Assembly (NCBI GenBank): GCA_038502055.1 | Contig: JAXRKN010000043.1 | Location: forward strand, 7,068,001-7,132,000 | DNA length: 64,000 bases | DNA from: Tanytarsus gracilentus | Lineage: Eukaryota; Arthropoda; Insecta; Diptera; Chironomidae | Direction of reading: 5' to 3' | Shown here: piece by piece, positions 23,301-37,800 of the stretch | How positions within the stretch are numbered: the first letter of the stretch is position 1 | How the letters are laid out: each line of letters begins with the position of its first letter | Program-made: the position numbers and the translations under genes | The notes under the pieces: model-generated | What the model was told of the DNA's origin: nothing | Seen by the model: only the letters and a program-made list of their open reading frames with translations | Database searches by the model: none

Positions 23301-25825
23301 CTTTTGAAATTCAACTTTAATCAAAATTTCTAGCAACAAATTTTTTTTCTTGAAACTTAATTCCACAACCCTAAATGAGATAAAAATCCTTGATCTTTTT
23401 AGCTTCATCACGTGGCCCAGATTTAGAAGAATTACCGTCCATTCTTCTCTCTCTCTCGCTCTACACAGATTCCGAGCTTTTTCGAGATTAAATACATTTT
23501 TATAAGTACACCAACTGACATCGTCATTTCTGACTCAAATATATTTTTATCATCGCTACGTATGTTATCGCAACAAAGAAGAAGAAATCTCATTGAGTTT
23601 CAATTTGCAGTTTCTGGCAACCTTTTGTGAGCGACCTAAATGAGAAAATTTTTCCACTTCTCTTTTTAGTAAACATCCCTTTTTCCATGCGATGAACTTC
23701 CGATTTTATTCTTCTCGAAAGAAATTGGCAATCCAAACAATTTTAGTCTCTTATCCTTCATCCACTTCCTCCATTCGCTTTTTTGCACTCGAATTTTTGA
23801 CCACATCTAATGAGAAAAGACAGATAGAGTTGGGAGTAAATTATGAATCTTTATGCTAAATGGCATTAAAATTGAAAATAAATTTTCATGAGAAGCACTT
23901 TGTTGGGGATATTTTAAAGAGGAGAAAGTATTTGACGATTAGAGAGCAATTTATGGGTAAAATTTTGTGGTCGTCTGGCTGGATATTTTATTGTGGGTTT
24001 TCTCGGATTATTAAACTCATAATATAGCTTTTAATAGTTTTTAATTTGGGATAGGAAAAATAATTTTTTCGGACTTAATTTATGATAATTGAGTGAACAT
24101 TTGTTCACATCATTTTTTGACTAAACATTTTAAATTTTTTTTCTTATAAATTTTTTACAGTTTCAAGTAAACATTATCTCAAAAAGCTTTTAACCTTAAC
24201 AATTAATAAACTTCAATCTTAATGTTAATAAAGTTCATACAAAACCTCAAGCGAAAAGCTGTCGCCAGAGCTCGATAATTTTTCCCAGATCTGCTCCACT
24301 TCGGTGACAGTTACAAAGCATTAGAACTTTATTGCAACTTCTTATTATTGTCACCAAAGTAGCGACATAAAATCACACTGACGTCCCAACAGTTAAATTG
24401 GCATTTTAAAGAAAGACGTACAAGTTTATCGAAATATCCATTAAGATGAAACAAATGACCTTTTTGTGTGAGAAATTCCAAAGCAAATAAATTAGATTAA
24501 TTTTCCAATCGATGCTACATAAAATGAATTTTTCTCTCTCTCTTCTGACGATAACAAAGTGAAAAGTTATTTTTTCAGAAGTCGTTAGTTGAAAAAAAAT
24601 ATTGAGCTTCTGCTTTGTATGAGGAGCAAATTGAAAAATTCAATTCGAAGGGAAAATGATAAAAAGAGACGGACTCGAACATAACCATATCCTTTGGAAT
24701 TCTCTTCTTCCTGTTCGGTCGATGGCTATAGAAGGAGAATAACACGCATCATCGATCAGAAAAATCATCATGCATTCGAAATGTGAAACTTTTTACTCTT
24801 TTGATGACCATTGGAACTTTTTAAATGGAATGAGCAAGTTTTTACTTTTTACTTTACTTCCTTTTTTTAGATCTGCTCACAGCAGGATGCTCTCATGACC
24901 CATTTCAGTGCACATCACATTTTTTCACGGTTCATTCTAGCTTCAATTTCACTCAAGTGATTACAAAAGTGCATAGAGCATCTACATGAATATTCCGATT
25001 GCATAAATTTTTCAGGCATCCTTGAAAAAGCGTGAGAAAAATATTTCTTTTGCCTTTTTTGCAGTGTGGGCAATTTACAAAATGAGTTTTTCTGCTTTCA
25101 CAAGATGGTTATTTAATTTATGACTGAAGATGTGGAAATGGAATTATTTTTTAATTTGTAGAAATAAAAATCACTTTGCTGTCGGTGAAAAAAAATTTTG
25201 GATTTTTAAAATGTTAAAAATAACTTGTCTCAATAAATTTTACTTTGATCCTTCACTAACTCTATGATTCACTAACTCAAAAATCCAAAAACTTAATTTA
25301 TGTCGTGAAAATATTCGAATTTTCATATGCCACGTTTTAGTTAGCGTTCAACCCAAATTTACATAAAAGCTTTTAATAAAACTCTCAAAGCTAAGAAGTT
25401 CCTTAATTTGATAAGTTGAGCAACAAAAATAATCGTGTCAATAACTGAGGAAGCAGCAACGAAAAAAAAATGCAAAACTTTTTTTTGCGACGGTGATAAT
25501 GAGACGACATGAAAATGGCATAAAAAGATGCTAAAGGAATTGAAAAAGTTTACTCGAATGTCTTCTTTTGTTGTCATCTTGACAATGGCGGTTTTGCATT
25601 CGTTACATAAACAAGCGATAGACAGCATGTGATATGAGAAGTGTGATGTTAATTTTTTCACTCGAATCTCCATTGCTGATTATGTTGATTGTGGAGAGTA
25701 CATGCACAGTAAGTACTTTTTTCTCATTTTACCCTCACATGCTTTCATCTTGAACAAAGAAAATCTCTTGCATTTTCCCTCGACACACATATTTTTCTCT
25801 CTCGATTCTAGCCACAATGAAAGCT
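20353..25825 (+). repeat. Large tandem duplication, copy 1 (about 5.47 kb)
   Basis: This segment is repeated almost exactly at 25828-31372. It holds about 1.4 kb upstream of the DIP start codon, the signal-peptide exon at 21733-21790 and about 4 kb of intron 1. The copies differ by scattered substitutions at roughly the one-to-few-percent level by eye, plus small indels. Examples are a stretch in copy 1 near 22297-22315 (around AAATATTAAAAATATTTG) missing from copy 2, and a TTATTT-like insertion in copy 2 near 26075. The downstream end is ACAATGAAAGCT in both copies. Confidence 0.97.
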
Positions 25826-28800
25826 AGCTACAATGAATTTTTTTAAAAAAACTCCTAAAAGTTTCAATTTCATTTCAACAAATTGATTTTCAGCTCAATC
25901 AATTGCGAATAATTTATTTTCGCAGACCAATCGTTGGAAGATAAATGATGAAGGCTTGACTCTTCATATACCGAAAAATTCATTTCCCCTTTTCGCCTCA
26001 TCGCAAAGCTCACTCACAAATTCCATAAGAAGATTTCTGAGTCTTTTAATGCTTCCCATGTGCGGTTTTGAATTTTATTTTCCTTTGCTTCATTTTCCTC
26101 TTGCGCGCACTAAGACGAGTATTAAAACAAAATTACAGATTTTTGCCTTCATGTTCTTACCTTATTAGCGAGAATCTGACGCTAATTTTGCTTTGGGGTT
26201 TTTCTTCATCTTCATGCGAGAAAATTCGGTTTACATCCTGTGAGAGCGAAAAGAGAGGAGAAAATTCTCTCATTTCCCCTCATTTTCATGATATTTTTCT
26301 CACTCGCAGCATCACTTTCAGTTCTCTTTTGAACGTGTACGCGATTAAACCGTTTGTTTCGATTGTCTGGTGGAATATAAAATAAAAATTATGTCTCAAG
26401 TGTTGGAAAATTAAGTGAGATAATTCGCTTGACATAATTACCCCCGTAAAATATTAAAACCGACGTGACAGTGACAATTTTTTGTATGATACTGTGAGAC
26501 ACTCACTGCTGTCGCATTTACGCAAAAAAAAACTTCTTCTTCAACATATATCGAGCCCCATTTTTGCGGCAGTCAAATAAATTCAATAATGATAATATCT
26601 TCGTCACTTCCTTCCTTCCCTATTAGTGTGTGATATCTCGTGTGTGTATTTTGGAATATTTTACGATTATTGAATAAATATAACGTGAAAATTTAGTGTT
26701 ACATGAACATAAAGTTTTTTAAAAAACACTGATTGTGGTGTTGACGTGAGAGGAAGGAAAATTTGACGTGAATTGAAATTTATTGAGAAATTTAAAATTT
26801 GACTAAAAATTTTTTTAATATTTTTTTTAAGTTTTTACAATTTTTTCTAAACTCTAATTTGCAACCATCTCATGTGTCTTTTCCTGACCTTTCTTTTCAA
26901 TCATTTTATTTCTCACCTAAATTGACACCTAGGTAACTTAATCTCGAACCCTAAATTTGAAAAGGCGAGAGAAGAATTCATGTGAAACCTTCAAATCACG
27001 ATAGTATCAAAGTGATGGTGTGACAAGCTGTAAATAATAGCGTAATATAAACTCTTTCACTCAACTCTGAAGCATAAAATAATCCTAAAGCGAGAGGAGT
27101 GAAACTTGATGACTAAATAAAAGACAAAAAAAGCTAGTATAATAATATAAAAAGAGGAAGAAGAATATTCGTGGAAAATGTGGATAATAGAGTCAAGAGA
27201 AGTTAAATCGAGAACTATGAAACATCTTTTTGGATTATTACTCTTTCAAATCTTCGCAAATAACTTCGCTAATGGTGAGTAAATCTCTGAATGAAATAAG
27301 AAAAGTTTTTTATATCACTTCTGGACGGGGGAGGATAATGATGATGGCTGTGGAGAATGAAAAGGATTTTTTTTTTGCATAAAAAGCTCAACTAAAAATA
27401 TTTCTTTAAAAGTGGAAATAAAATTGAATTTCTTTCTGTTTGTGTTGCGCTTTTCTGGATGAATGACTTTCAATTGCAAGAATTGTTAGAAAAATTGGAT
27501 GCGAGAGTTTATAATTTCATTATAAATTTTAAAATTGCTTTTCATACCAGTGAGTTTGAAGAAAAGCTTTTGAAATAATTTGCTTTAAAAAAAGAAAATA
27601 GAATTTTTTTTCGCTTACTTTGATTAATCACTTTTTTGGTACCTAACTTTTAAATTAAAAAAGGACGTTATGAAAATTTACATAAAAACACTGTAAATTT
27701 CATAACGTAATTTTTAATTTCGAAAATCAGGTTCCAAAAAAGCGAATTTATCAAAGTAAGCAAAAAAACTTGAGAGCAGCTGGAAAATGAAATTCTTTCC
27801 TCATCTAAAAGAAGTTAAATAATTTTAAGCTTTTTAAAAAAGAAAAAAGCTTAAAAAAATAAACAAATTAAATTCCCATTTCCAACTTCCATCACGGCAA
27901 AGTTAAAGTCAACCGAGTTAACCCTCTTTAAAAATGCATGAATGTTAAAAATAACAACATAATCTCTCACTCGCGTGTGCACTGTGATAGCGGAAACAGA
28001 AAAGACAGCCGAGGATAAAGATATTTTAATTTTGTTAAAGATTTGTCGTGTAAACTTGGAGAGCAAAAAAAAATTATAATGAGGGCTTTATGTGTCTCTC
28101 ATCGTTCATAGGCTCCACTCACATGCACTACATATTCATTCTCATCTCAATATTTCCCATTTACTTTCTCGTATCATGCGAGAAAAAAATGGCTTTTAAA
28201 AGGCGAAGCGACAAAAGCAATTTGAGACAATGCGATGGTTGTAAAAAAAGAGATATTTCTCCTCCCGCTTCTATCATCGCGTGTACCCTCATCTTGATTG
28301 AAAAGCTAAGAAGAAAACAAATGCTGAGTAGGAAGACAAAACTCAAATATAATTCAATTAAATGCGAGCATAAGAATTCTTGTAAAAGTGACAATTTTCT
28401 TTTGGCGCTTAAATAATGTGAACGCCGAAGAATAGAAACGAGAATCAAGAAAAATTGCTGTTTTGTGATTTTAATTTTCATCTTCAAGAAAATTCATGCT
28501 CGATTGGTTAATGCTACGAAAAATTATAATTTTCAATTTAATAAAATGACGTGACGAAACTTTCAATCACACCCTAATTAAGGATGTGAAAGACGACGTT
28601 GAAAAATTTTTACAATTAAGCTCAGATTTCTCGGTTTGTGATGCGCTTTTGAACATGTTATTGGAGGGATGGAAAATTAAGTAAATTACTGTCACTTTTG
28701 ACCTGAATTCCGTTTCAGATTCTTAAAAGGATTTCAAGCGAAATTCTCGGTGTAAAAAATCATGAAAATCTTTTGAAATTCAACTTTAATCAAAATTTCT

Positions 28801-31800
28801 AGCAACAAATTTTTTTCTTGAAACTTAATTCCACAACCCTAAATGAGATAAAAATCCTTGATCTTTTTAGCTTCATCACGTGGCCCAGATTTGGAAGAAT
28901 TACCGTCCATTCTTCTCTCTCTCGCTCTACACAGATTCCGAGCTTTTTCGAGATTAAATACATTTTTATAAGTACACCAACTGACATCGTCATTTCTGAC
29001 TCAAATATATTTTTATCATCGCTACGTATGTTATCGCAACAAAGAAGAAGAAATCTCATTGAGTTTCAATTTGCAGTTTCTGGCAACCTTTTGTGAGCGA
29101 CCTAAATGAGAAAATTTTTCCACTTCTCTTTTTAGTAAACATCCCTTTTTCCATGCGATGAACTTCCGATTTTATTCTTCTCGAAAGAAATTGGCAATCC
29201 AAACAATTTTAGTCTCTTATCCTTCATCCACTTCCTCCATTCGCTTTTTTGCACTCGAATTTTTGACCACATCTAATGAGAAAAGACAGATAGAGCTGGG
29301 AGTAAAATATGAATCTTTATGCTAAATGGCATTAAAATTGAAAATAAATTTTCATGAGAAGCACTTTGTTGAGGATATTTTAGAGAGGAGAAAGTATTTG
29401 ACGATTAGAGAGCAATTTATGGGTAAAATTTTGTGGTCGTCTGGCTGGATATTTTATTGTGGGTTTTCTCGGATTATTAAACTCATAATATAGCTTTTAA
29501 TAGTTTTTAATTTGGGATAGGAAAAATAATTTTTTCGGACATAATTTATGATAATTGAGTGAACATTTGTTCGCATCACATTTTGACTAAACATTTTAAA
29601 TTTTTTTTCTTATAAATTTTTTAAAGTTTCAAGTAAACATTATCTCAAAAAGCTTTTAGCCTTAGAAATTAATAAACTTCAAACTTAATGTTAATAAAGT
29701 TCATACAAAACCTCAAGCGAAAAGCTGTCGCCAAAGCTCGATAATTTTTCCCCGATCTGCTCCACTTCGGTGACAGTTACAAAGCATTAGAACTTTATTG
29801 CAACTTCTTATTATTGTCACCAAAGTAGCGACATAAAATCACACTGACGTCTCAACAGTTAAATTGACATTTTAAAGAAAGACGTACAAGTTTATCGAAA
29901 TATCCATTAAGATGAAACAAATGACCTTTTTGTGTGAGAAATTCCAAAGCAAATAAATTAAATTAATTTTCCAATCGATGCTACATAAAATGAATTTTTC
30001 TCTCTCTCTTCTGACGATAACAAAGTGAAAAGTTATTTTTTCAGAAGTCGTTAGTTGAAAAAAAATATTGAGCTTCTGCTTTGTATGAGGAGCAAATTGA
30101 AAAATTCAATTCGAAGGGAAAATGATAAAAAGAGACGGACTCGAACATAACCATATCCTTTGGAATTCTCTTCTTCCTGTTCGGTCGATGGCTATAGAAG
30201 GAGAATAACACGCATCATCGATCAGAAAAATCATCATGCATTCGAAATGTGAAACTTTTTACTCTTTTGATGACCATTGGAACTTTTTAAATGGAATGAG
30301 CAAGTTTTTACTTTTTACTTTACTTCCTTTTTTAGATCTGCTCACAGCAGGATGCTCTCATGACCCATTTCAGTGCACATCATATTTTTTCACGGTTCAT
30401 TCTAGCTTCAATTTCACTCAAGTGATTACAAAAGTGCATAGAGCATCTACATGAATATTCCGATTGCATAAATTTTTCAAGCATCCTTGAAAAAGCGTGA
30501 GAAAAATATTTCTTTTGCCTCTTTTGCAATGTGGGCAATTTACAAAATGAGTTTTTCTGCTTTCACAAGATGGTTTTTTAATTTATGACTGAAGATGTGG
30601 AAATGGAATTATTTTTTAATTTGTAGAAATAAAAATCACTTTGCTGTCGGTGAAAAAAAAATTTGGATTTTTAAAATGTTAAAAATAACTTGTCTCAATA
30701 AATTTTCCTTTGATCCTTTACTAACTCTATGATTCATTAACTCAAAAATCCAAAAACTTAATTATGGCGGAATCGTCCAATAAATTTTCCTTTGATCCTT
30801 TACTAACTCTATGATTCATTAACTCAAAAATCCAAAAACTTAATTTATGTCGTGAAAATATTCGAATTTTCATATGCCACGTTTTAGTTAGCGTTCAACC
30901 GAAATTTACATAAAAGCTTTTAATAAAACTCTCAAAGCTAAGAAGTTCCTTAATTTGATAAGTTGAGCAACAAAAATAATCGTGTCAATAACTGAGGAAG
31001 CAGCAACGAAAAAAAATGCAAAACTTTTTTTTAGCGACGGTGATAATGAGACGACATGAAAATGGCATAAAAAGATGCTAAAGGAATTGAAAAAGTTTAC
31101 TCGAATGTCTTCTTTTGTTGTCATCTTGACAATGGCGGTTTTGCATTCGTTACATAAACAAGCGATAGACAGCATGTGATATGAGAAGTGTGATGTTAAT
31201 TTTTCCAGTCGAATCTCCATTGCTGATTATGTTGATTGTGGAGAGTACATGCACAGTAAGTACTTTTTTCTCATTTTACCCTCACATGCTTTCATCTTGA
31301 ACAAAGAAAATCTCTTGCATTTTCCCTCGACACACATATTTTTCTCTCTCGATTCTAGCCACAATGAAAGCTGCTGTGTATGCGGTTTTCTTTTATTTTT
31401 TATATATATTTTTTGGAGAAGAATAAACTTCTTCACATGTGTACATGAATGTGTTTGAGGACGGAGAAATCCTCAGACGCTGGATGTTGAGTTAAAAGTG
31501 TAATTGTGAAGTGACAGGGCGAAAGATTTAAACTTTTATTTAGTGGTAAATTGCTGTCGAGAGTTTGCTTAAAAATTGAACAAAATTATTTTCAAACTAG
31601 CATGAATTCTTTATTTAAATTTCATAATCCTTGTCGAACACGTGTTTAACAAAACTTTTCCAGCATTTACACATCCGGCCCTTTTTTTATTAACATAAGT
31701 CTGCAGCAAAAAACAAGAAATTTATTCAAAAGGATACACTTCGAGTTTAATTATGGATTTGACTTCTTTTTCTTTAGAAACTAGGAAATTTTCAATTTTC

Positions 31801-34800
31801 AGAGCAACATCGACAATGATGATCTCGACTCCGCATTTACATTTTCTCTCCTTCAAATTAAAATCTATCATGATGTTTTTCTGGGTTTTGAGGTTGTGGA
31901 AATGGAAGGTCATAACGTGAAATTAGATTCGTTTTTGCTTTCGGAGGTGGATTATTGAATTCCTTATTGCCTTTTTCTTATTAAGGTCTTCATGAAATTT
32001 CGGCATTTTGCATTTTTTATAATGCTTGTAGGATTTTGGGTTCATGCTTTAATAATGTCGAGGTTAAAAATTCAGTTCGGGGTTGATGTGAAAATATATT
32101 CGCTCATAAATTCTCAGGATCAATTTGGAGTTAATTGAAAAACGAGACAGCAAAGTGGATTGAAGCTATTTTATGAAACTGCCATAATTTTCTTAATTAA
32201 AAACAAACAAGAATTTACTTCGACCTTTCTCACTATTTATATGAAAGCTTTAAATTCACTTTTTGATTAAACTTTTAAAAGAAATTTCCACTTTAAAAGA
32301 TGTGATTGAATATTTTGACAACTTAATTAAAATTAATTCATTGAATCTAAAATTTTATAGCCTAAAAGATAACATTCCCTTCTAACATCGATGCCGGAAG
32401 CGACAAACACTCTCATTAAGTCATGATATATTTTCAATTATCGTAAAATGCCTCGAAGATTAAGCATTAAGCTTAAGAGGCTTTTATAGAAACAAATTGT
32501 TTACACAGCAGAAGGAAATTTTTCACAGATGATGGATTTTCTGTGAAAAGCTGTTCAATAAATTTTTAGAGTGGTATTAAAAGTTGAGGATGTTTGAGTG
32601 TATACAAAGATACTATGGAAATATTCAATGAAAAAAAGATAATAAAATTTTTTTGATACTTTTATTGATTCTTAAGATTCCTAGAAATTTTAGAATTAAT
32701 TTAACCTTTCTCGCACTTAAAGTAAAGTATAAGTCGAAAGTCTGTTCATTAATTGGCTTTTGCATGGCAGCAGCGCTTTTTGCGCTAAAAAAATTTACCC
32801 TCAAGCATTTTCATCCGAAAAACACACGATGGAGTGTGAAATTATGAAGGTTGAGTGGTTAAAGTGAAAATTTTAGAGTGTCTCTATCGCTAAAAGCCCT
32901 CTAAAAATTAATCTGTTTTTTTTTGCGGAAGCGACACCAAATGCGAAAATTTTCCGAGGTAAATAAAATGAAATTTTAGTGCTTTTAGGAAACTTCAATG
33001 TGCGATCGTCGAAATATTCATGAACATAAATGGGGTAAACAACAAAAAGCTGTATAATAAGCTCACTCGGGTAGTTCAAATTAATTTTTCATAAAATTAC
33101 AGAGATAGTAACTTTTTGTGCTATTCTGAAAATTTTGCTGCTTTTTATGGATTTTTAAATGTTTCTTTTTTATTTTAACTGTAACAAAATTTAGCTATTT
33201 TTAATAATTAATTTTTTAAAAATTATTGTGAGAGAAAATTTTGAAATTTTTATCCTGTTTTAAACTAAAATCTTAGGTTTTGAATCAAAAATTATTCAGA
33301 AGAGCTTTGATGGAAATCTCATTTTCAAAAAGGGTAATTTCTTCTTGTAAAAACACAAACCCATCTTCATATCTTAATGTTAGGTACTTAGAAGCGCAAA
33401 CAAAATAAAACGAATGAGAGAAAGCACAAAAATAGCATTTTGCGGATATTATCAAGGGAAATTATAAATGTAATTTTAAAGTTGGAATTTTTCAAGGAAA
33501 TGGAAAAAAACTGACGTTATTGCTTTCCGCTTCTTCATCCTCACGGAAAAAAATTAAAGATTTTTTGTTAGCGATGAAGAAAACACAAAACAGTATCATT
33601 AGCTGTTGTTCCGTTGGTTAATTATTCAGGATGATTTTTATTAATGGAGATTTTGATATTAATTAAATGGGAATTTTGGTACACGCGGGATTTAAGAGCA
33701 TAATTAAAATGAATTAGTTTTTGGAGTGACTTTCAATCATGGAAATAATTTGGGTTTTAGCGGTAACATTTAAGTCTGGTGGGAATTAAAATTTTACATT
33801 CGGGGACATGACATTCTGATTTTTAATTAATTCAACTGAAATGGGAATTTAAATTTATTCAAAACATTTTTTGGTGCAATTAAATTGTCAGAAATATTCT
33901 CTCATCATATAAAATTTCCAATTGACTTTGTAATAAAACCTCGCTGGAAAGGCAATCATCGCAAATAAGGCTTAATGTCATGGCTTGACGTCAAGCGAAA
34001 GAAATTGATTTATTTCTTCTCTCTCTTTTCTTTCTTATGACTTTACTCATGATGTGGTGAACATACATTCATTGAAATTTAATTTCCTTCGAGAGTGAAA
34101 TAAATTGTTGAAACCCTTGAGATGGATTTTTATTGCTGTGTATATTTACACAACATGAAAGGCATCATAGCGTGAGTGCAAAATGACTTTTCATTCTTCC
34201 TTTTATTTTCTCATCATGCGATTGTAGAAATGGTGCAGTACGGCAGCAAAAGTACTTGATGTAATGACTAGTATATAAAAGGTGCAGCAGTGAGCACAAG
34301 TGTGAGGAAATTGAATGTGTTGCATCGTTAAGTGAGGATGAGATGAAAATAAGCTTCTTATCACATCACTTACACGACCAGTGTAGAGTTGATGACGCGA
34401 CGGGAAGCACTCAAGAGGCATTTAAAGATGAATTAAATTATTTCCTAATGGCTTTTTTACGTCTCTCGCTTTTATTACTCTTGCAGGAAACAAAAGCTCA
34501 TGAAAAAAGTTTTTGCTGCTTCCAATTAAGAAAGTCTCGAATGATTTATGCATTAATCAATTTTGGACTTTTACACAAAAAGCTCAGTGAGGAAAGAAAA
34601 TGAGATTTGCTTTATTCATCGCTGGTGAATGAGAATTTGAGGGAATTAATTTTTGTGACTAAAAAGCTTTTGCAAGGAATGGAAGCTAAAATTAAAAATT
34701 TTTAAATCTTTTTATCTCACAATTTCAAAACGCCTCCTGGCATTCTCTCATCATCATCCAAGTAGAACAACGCTCCTCACAATTGAAGCTGAAGCTACCG

Positions 34801-37800
34801 GATTAAAATCACAAGATGAATGTTGAAAGTCTATTAATATTCATTCGTTGTTCGTCGTTTGGAGTTTTGGTGGGAGGCAAGAAAAGCACAGTGAAAAATC
34901 ACTGAAAAATAATAATCTTGAGTCGACAGAGAATGAAAAAAATTTATACACACATGAAATAATCATAAGCCATAAATATTTTTTTCGATCCGATTTTATT
35001 TTTAAATTTAGCTTTTTAAAGCTCAGATTTTAAGATATTTTTTCGCTTTATTTCGATTTTTAATAATTTAGATAGAAATTCAATTTCCAAAAAAAAAATG
35101 AAATCAAATTTTTCACCTTTTATCAACATGACATGAGTTTGAACTCAAACAAAATGTAACTTTTTTATTGACACTATTTTATTGTAGAAAGTGGACAGTC
35201 GAGTTGAAAAAGAGCGACAGCAATTTTATTATGTCGTAAAAATCACACATGGTTGCATTTAAATGACTTGCTTCTATCACTCGAATTGCATGTTGTCCAT
35301 AGTTCTTGAAAAAAATCAAATTTTTATTGCTCTTTTATGCGAAAACAGAGCAACATCGTTGATTAATTGCAATGTGGACAAATTTATGATAGGAAAAATA
35401 TTTCACTCGACGATCTGACCCATGTTATGATGAAAAAAAATTGAAAACAATTCTCCGAGGAACATCAACGGTATTTCGAGTTAAAGTCACCACATTCGCA
35501 CAAATGCGCACCAGCACGTTTGCATACTTTGTCCTAATATGTGTCAAAAAATTATCTGCGGCATACACACGACTCACTGCTCTGCGGCAATTTTTTTTCC
35601 TCATCTCACTCAGCTCCAACAATGCCGAGAAATCGAACCGTTGAGAATTCACTTATATTATTTTGTGTTTGTGTATGTTGCATGCACACAATACTGAATT
35701 ATTTCGAGATAAAATGTTAGAGAGATGATGAGAACTTTTTGGTTGCCTGTTCCTCGTTCCATTCATACATACACACGTGCTGGTAAAAGTAAGAATTTCC
35801 TGCCTTTCTTATTGATATGATTATCTCGGTAGATTAAACGGGGATGATGGAAAATGAACATGTCGTGGGTGAAATATGAATAAAGATGATTTAATAATTT
35901 TGAGAGATTTCTCAAAATTAAATTCATGGCAAAAGGATTTAATTTAAAAAATTAAAGCTTTTATAATTTTCAAATTTAAAAAATACGTTAGAAAATAAAT
36001 TTCAAGCCAACTCACAAGACATCCAACTCTGCATTCACTGCAACATATTTCAGGATGTTTATATACCGATTTATGGCCAATAATCCGACGTGTATCGAAA
36101 TTGCCTTTTGCTTTCTTATCTTCCTGTCTTACCAGATAGGCTTTTCATAATAAAACGATGATGATGACGTGCAGCACGTCAAGATGTTGTCGAAAGAAGA
36201 AAAACATGAAATTTATTGACGAAAACAATTTGCAACCGCACACCATTCATGTATGAGGAGAAAGTACGAAAAAGTCTTTCTAGGTTGGCTAATAATTTGA
36301 GTATTTATCTCGTTATGCATGCACGTAAAATCAAACACAGAGAGAAATATGAAAGATGAAAAATTGCGTCATTTGCTTGATGGAACGCTTCACTCCTGCA
36401 GCTTTACGACAAAAACGTGACAAATATTACTCAATCCAATTCCCACGTTATAAATTTTTGCGTGTGTCTCATTTTCATCATGAATAAATTTTCGAGTAAA
36501 AAATGAAGTTTTTACGCTTTTGTGTCACATTGATAAGAAAAATGTGAGGTTGAAAAATTTTATTAAATTTCCGAACACTATCGGTAAAATTTAATGCCCA
36601 GAAGTGACCGAGATCACACAAATATTTACTTTTTAATCACACAAAAGACCAAAATTGAAAACTTTCTCAAGCACTAAACTTCCTCATCGGACATGCCATG
36701 AATGCTCTTATCAGTGTTAAGGAAAAACTTTTCCACAGAGATTTTCCGAAAGTTTTTCTCTTCTGACATTCTCAGAGATTTTTTAATAAAAGTGGAAGAT
36801 GTTCCACTGATAGAGAAATATTCTTTACTACTTTTTCTTTTTTCCTCCTCATACAGGCTAAAAGAATTTATTCAGAAATGTTTGCTTCCTTTCACTCTGA
36901 TTGAAAACATTTCTTGCTTGCTCCTTATGAAAAATGTCTTTTGAGATGTTTGAGAAGTTTTTCCTTTTATGGTAAAGCTTCAAAAAGTTTCCTGTTCCTT
37001 GTTTAAAATTTAAATTCCACTCATATTTTTCCACAAGAAAAAATAACAGCATTAGCCGAAATTGGACGGAAAATCTTTCCTTTTGACAGATGCGACCCAA
37101 TGGTCGTCACTCAAGTAGAGCTCAAAAGCATGACAAGTGAAATCTTGGAAGAACGCGGTGAGGAAATTTAAATGAGCTTAGCAACTCTCAGCATGCAGCA
37201 TAAATGTCTGATGATGGAAAAATTTATGTACGACAACCGCTAGTGACCGACAAATAAGAGGATTTTCATGGCTTGTTTCTCAATCAATTATTAAACTTTT
37301 TCCTCCCTCCTCAACACATTTATATTTCCAAAACATGGCAATAAAAGACAGCGAGAAGATCTTTTTTCTCTCCTTTGCTGAAATGGGCATAAAATTTTTT
37401 ATTGCCCATTTCGAAATGAACTTGATAGAATTGCTTTCGAAGGAACTTTTTCATTCCATATGTTTTCGCCATATACGATTATTAATGACTATCATCGGAA
37501 TGTGAAAAGGTGTTGATTTTTTCCCACCTCGCCTCGCTCAGTGGATATTTTTCTTCTCTCATCCGGTGAGAAGATTTAGTGGCGAGAAATTCCACTACCC
37601 GAGCAATTTGTTCGGAATGTCAGTGGAAAAACATTCACTGGATAAAGAATGACTTTACATTCTTTGTAATGGTTTGCTCAACAAAAAACGACCGATGGTA
37701 TTCGGATAATTTTTTAAGAGGAATTTTTGCAATAAATTTTGTTCCTTCTAAAAAAAATTCTAAGAAATCGCAAATTTTTAACGAGCCCTAAAAAGAATCG

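Larger units (their letters stand above)
25828..31372 (+). repeat. Large tandem duplication, copy 2 (about 5.55 kb)
   Basis: Second copy of the segment at 20353-25825, in direct orientation and separated from it by only two bases. It carries an intact duplicate of the DIP signal-peptide exon at 27217-27274 with the same donor site. It is longer than copy 1 mainly because of a nested 68-bp duplication with filler at 30696-30845. Past 31372 the sequence becomes unique (GCTGTGTATGCGG). Confidence 0.97.

Noticed and set aside
23400..23640. Frame with PRFGRITVHSSLSRST, intact near 28818-29096 in copy 2
   Set aside because: Intronic, no known family; in copy 1 the equivalent is altered by a change in a CT repeat, arguing against coding constraint.
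35425..35652. Overlapping open frames on both strands in a less AT-rich patch
   Set aside because: No similarity, no promoter or splice context; both strands being open follows from local composition.
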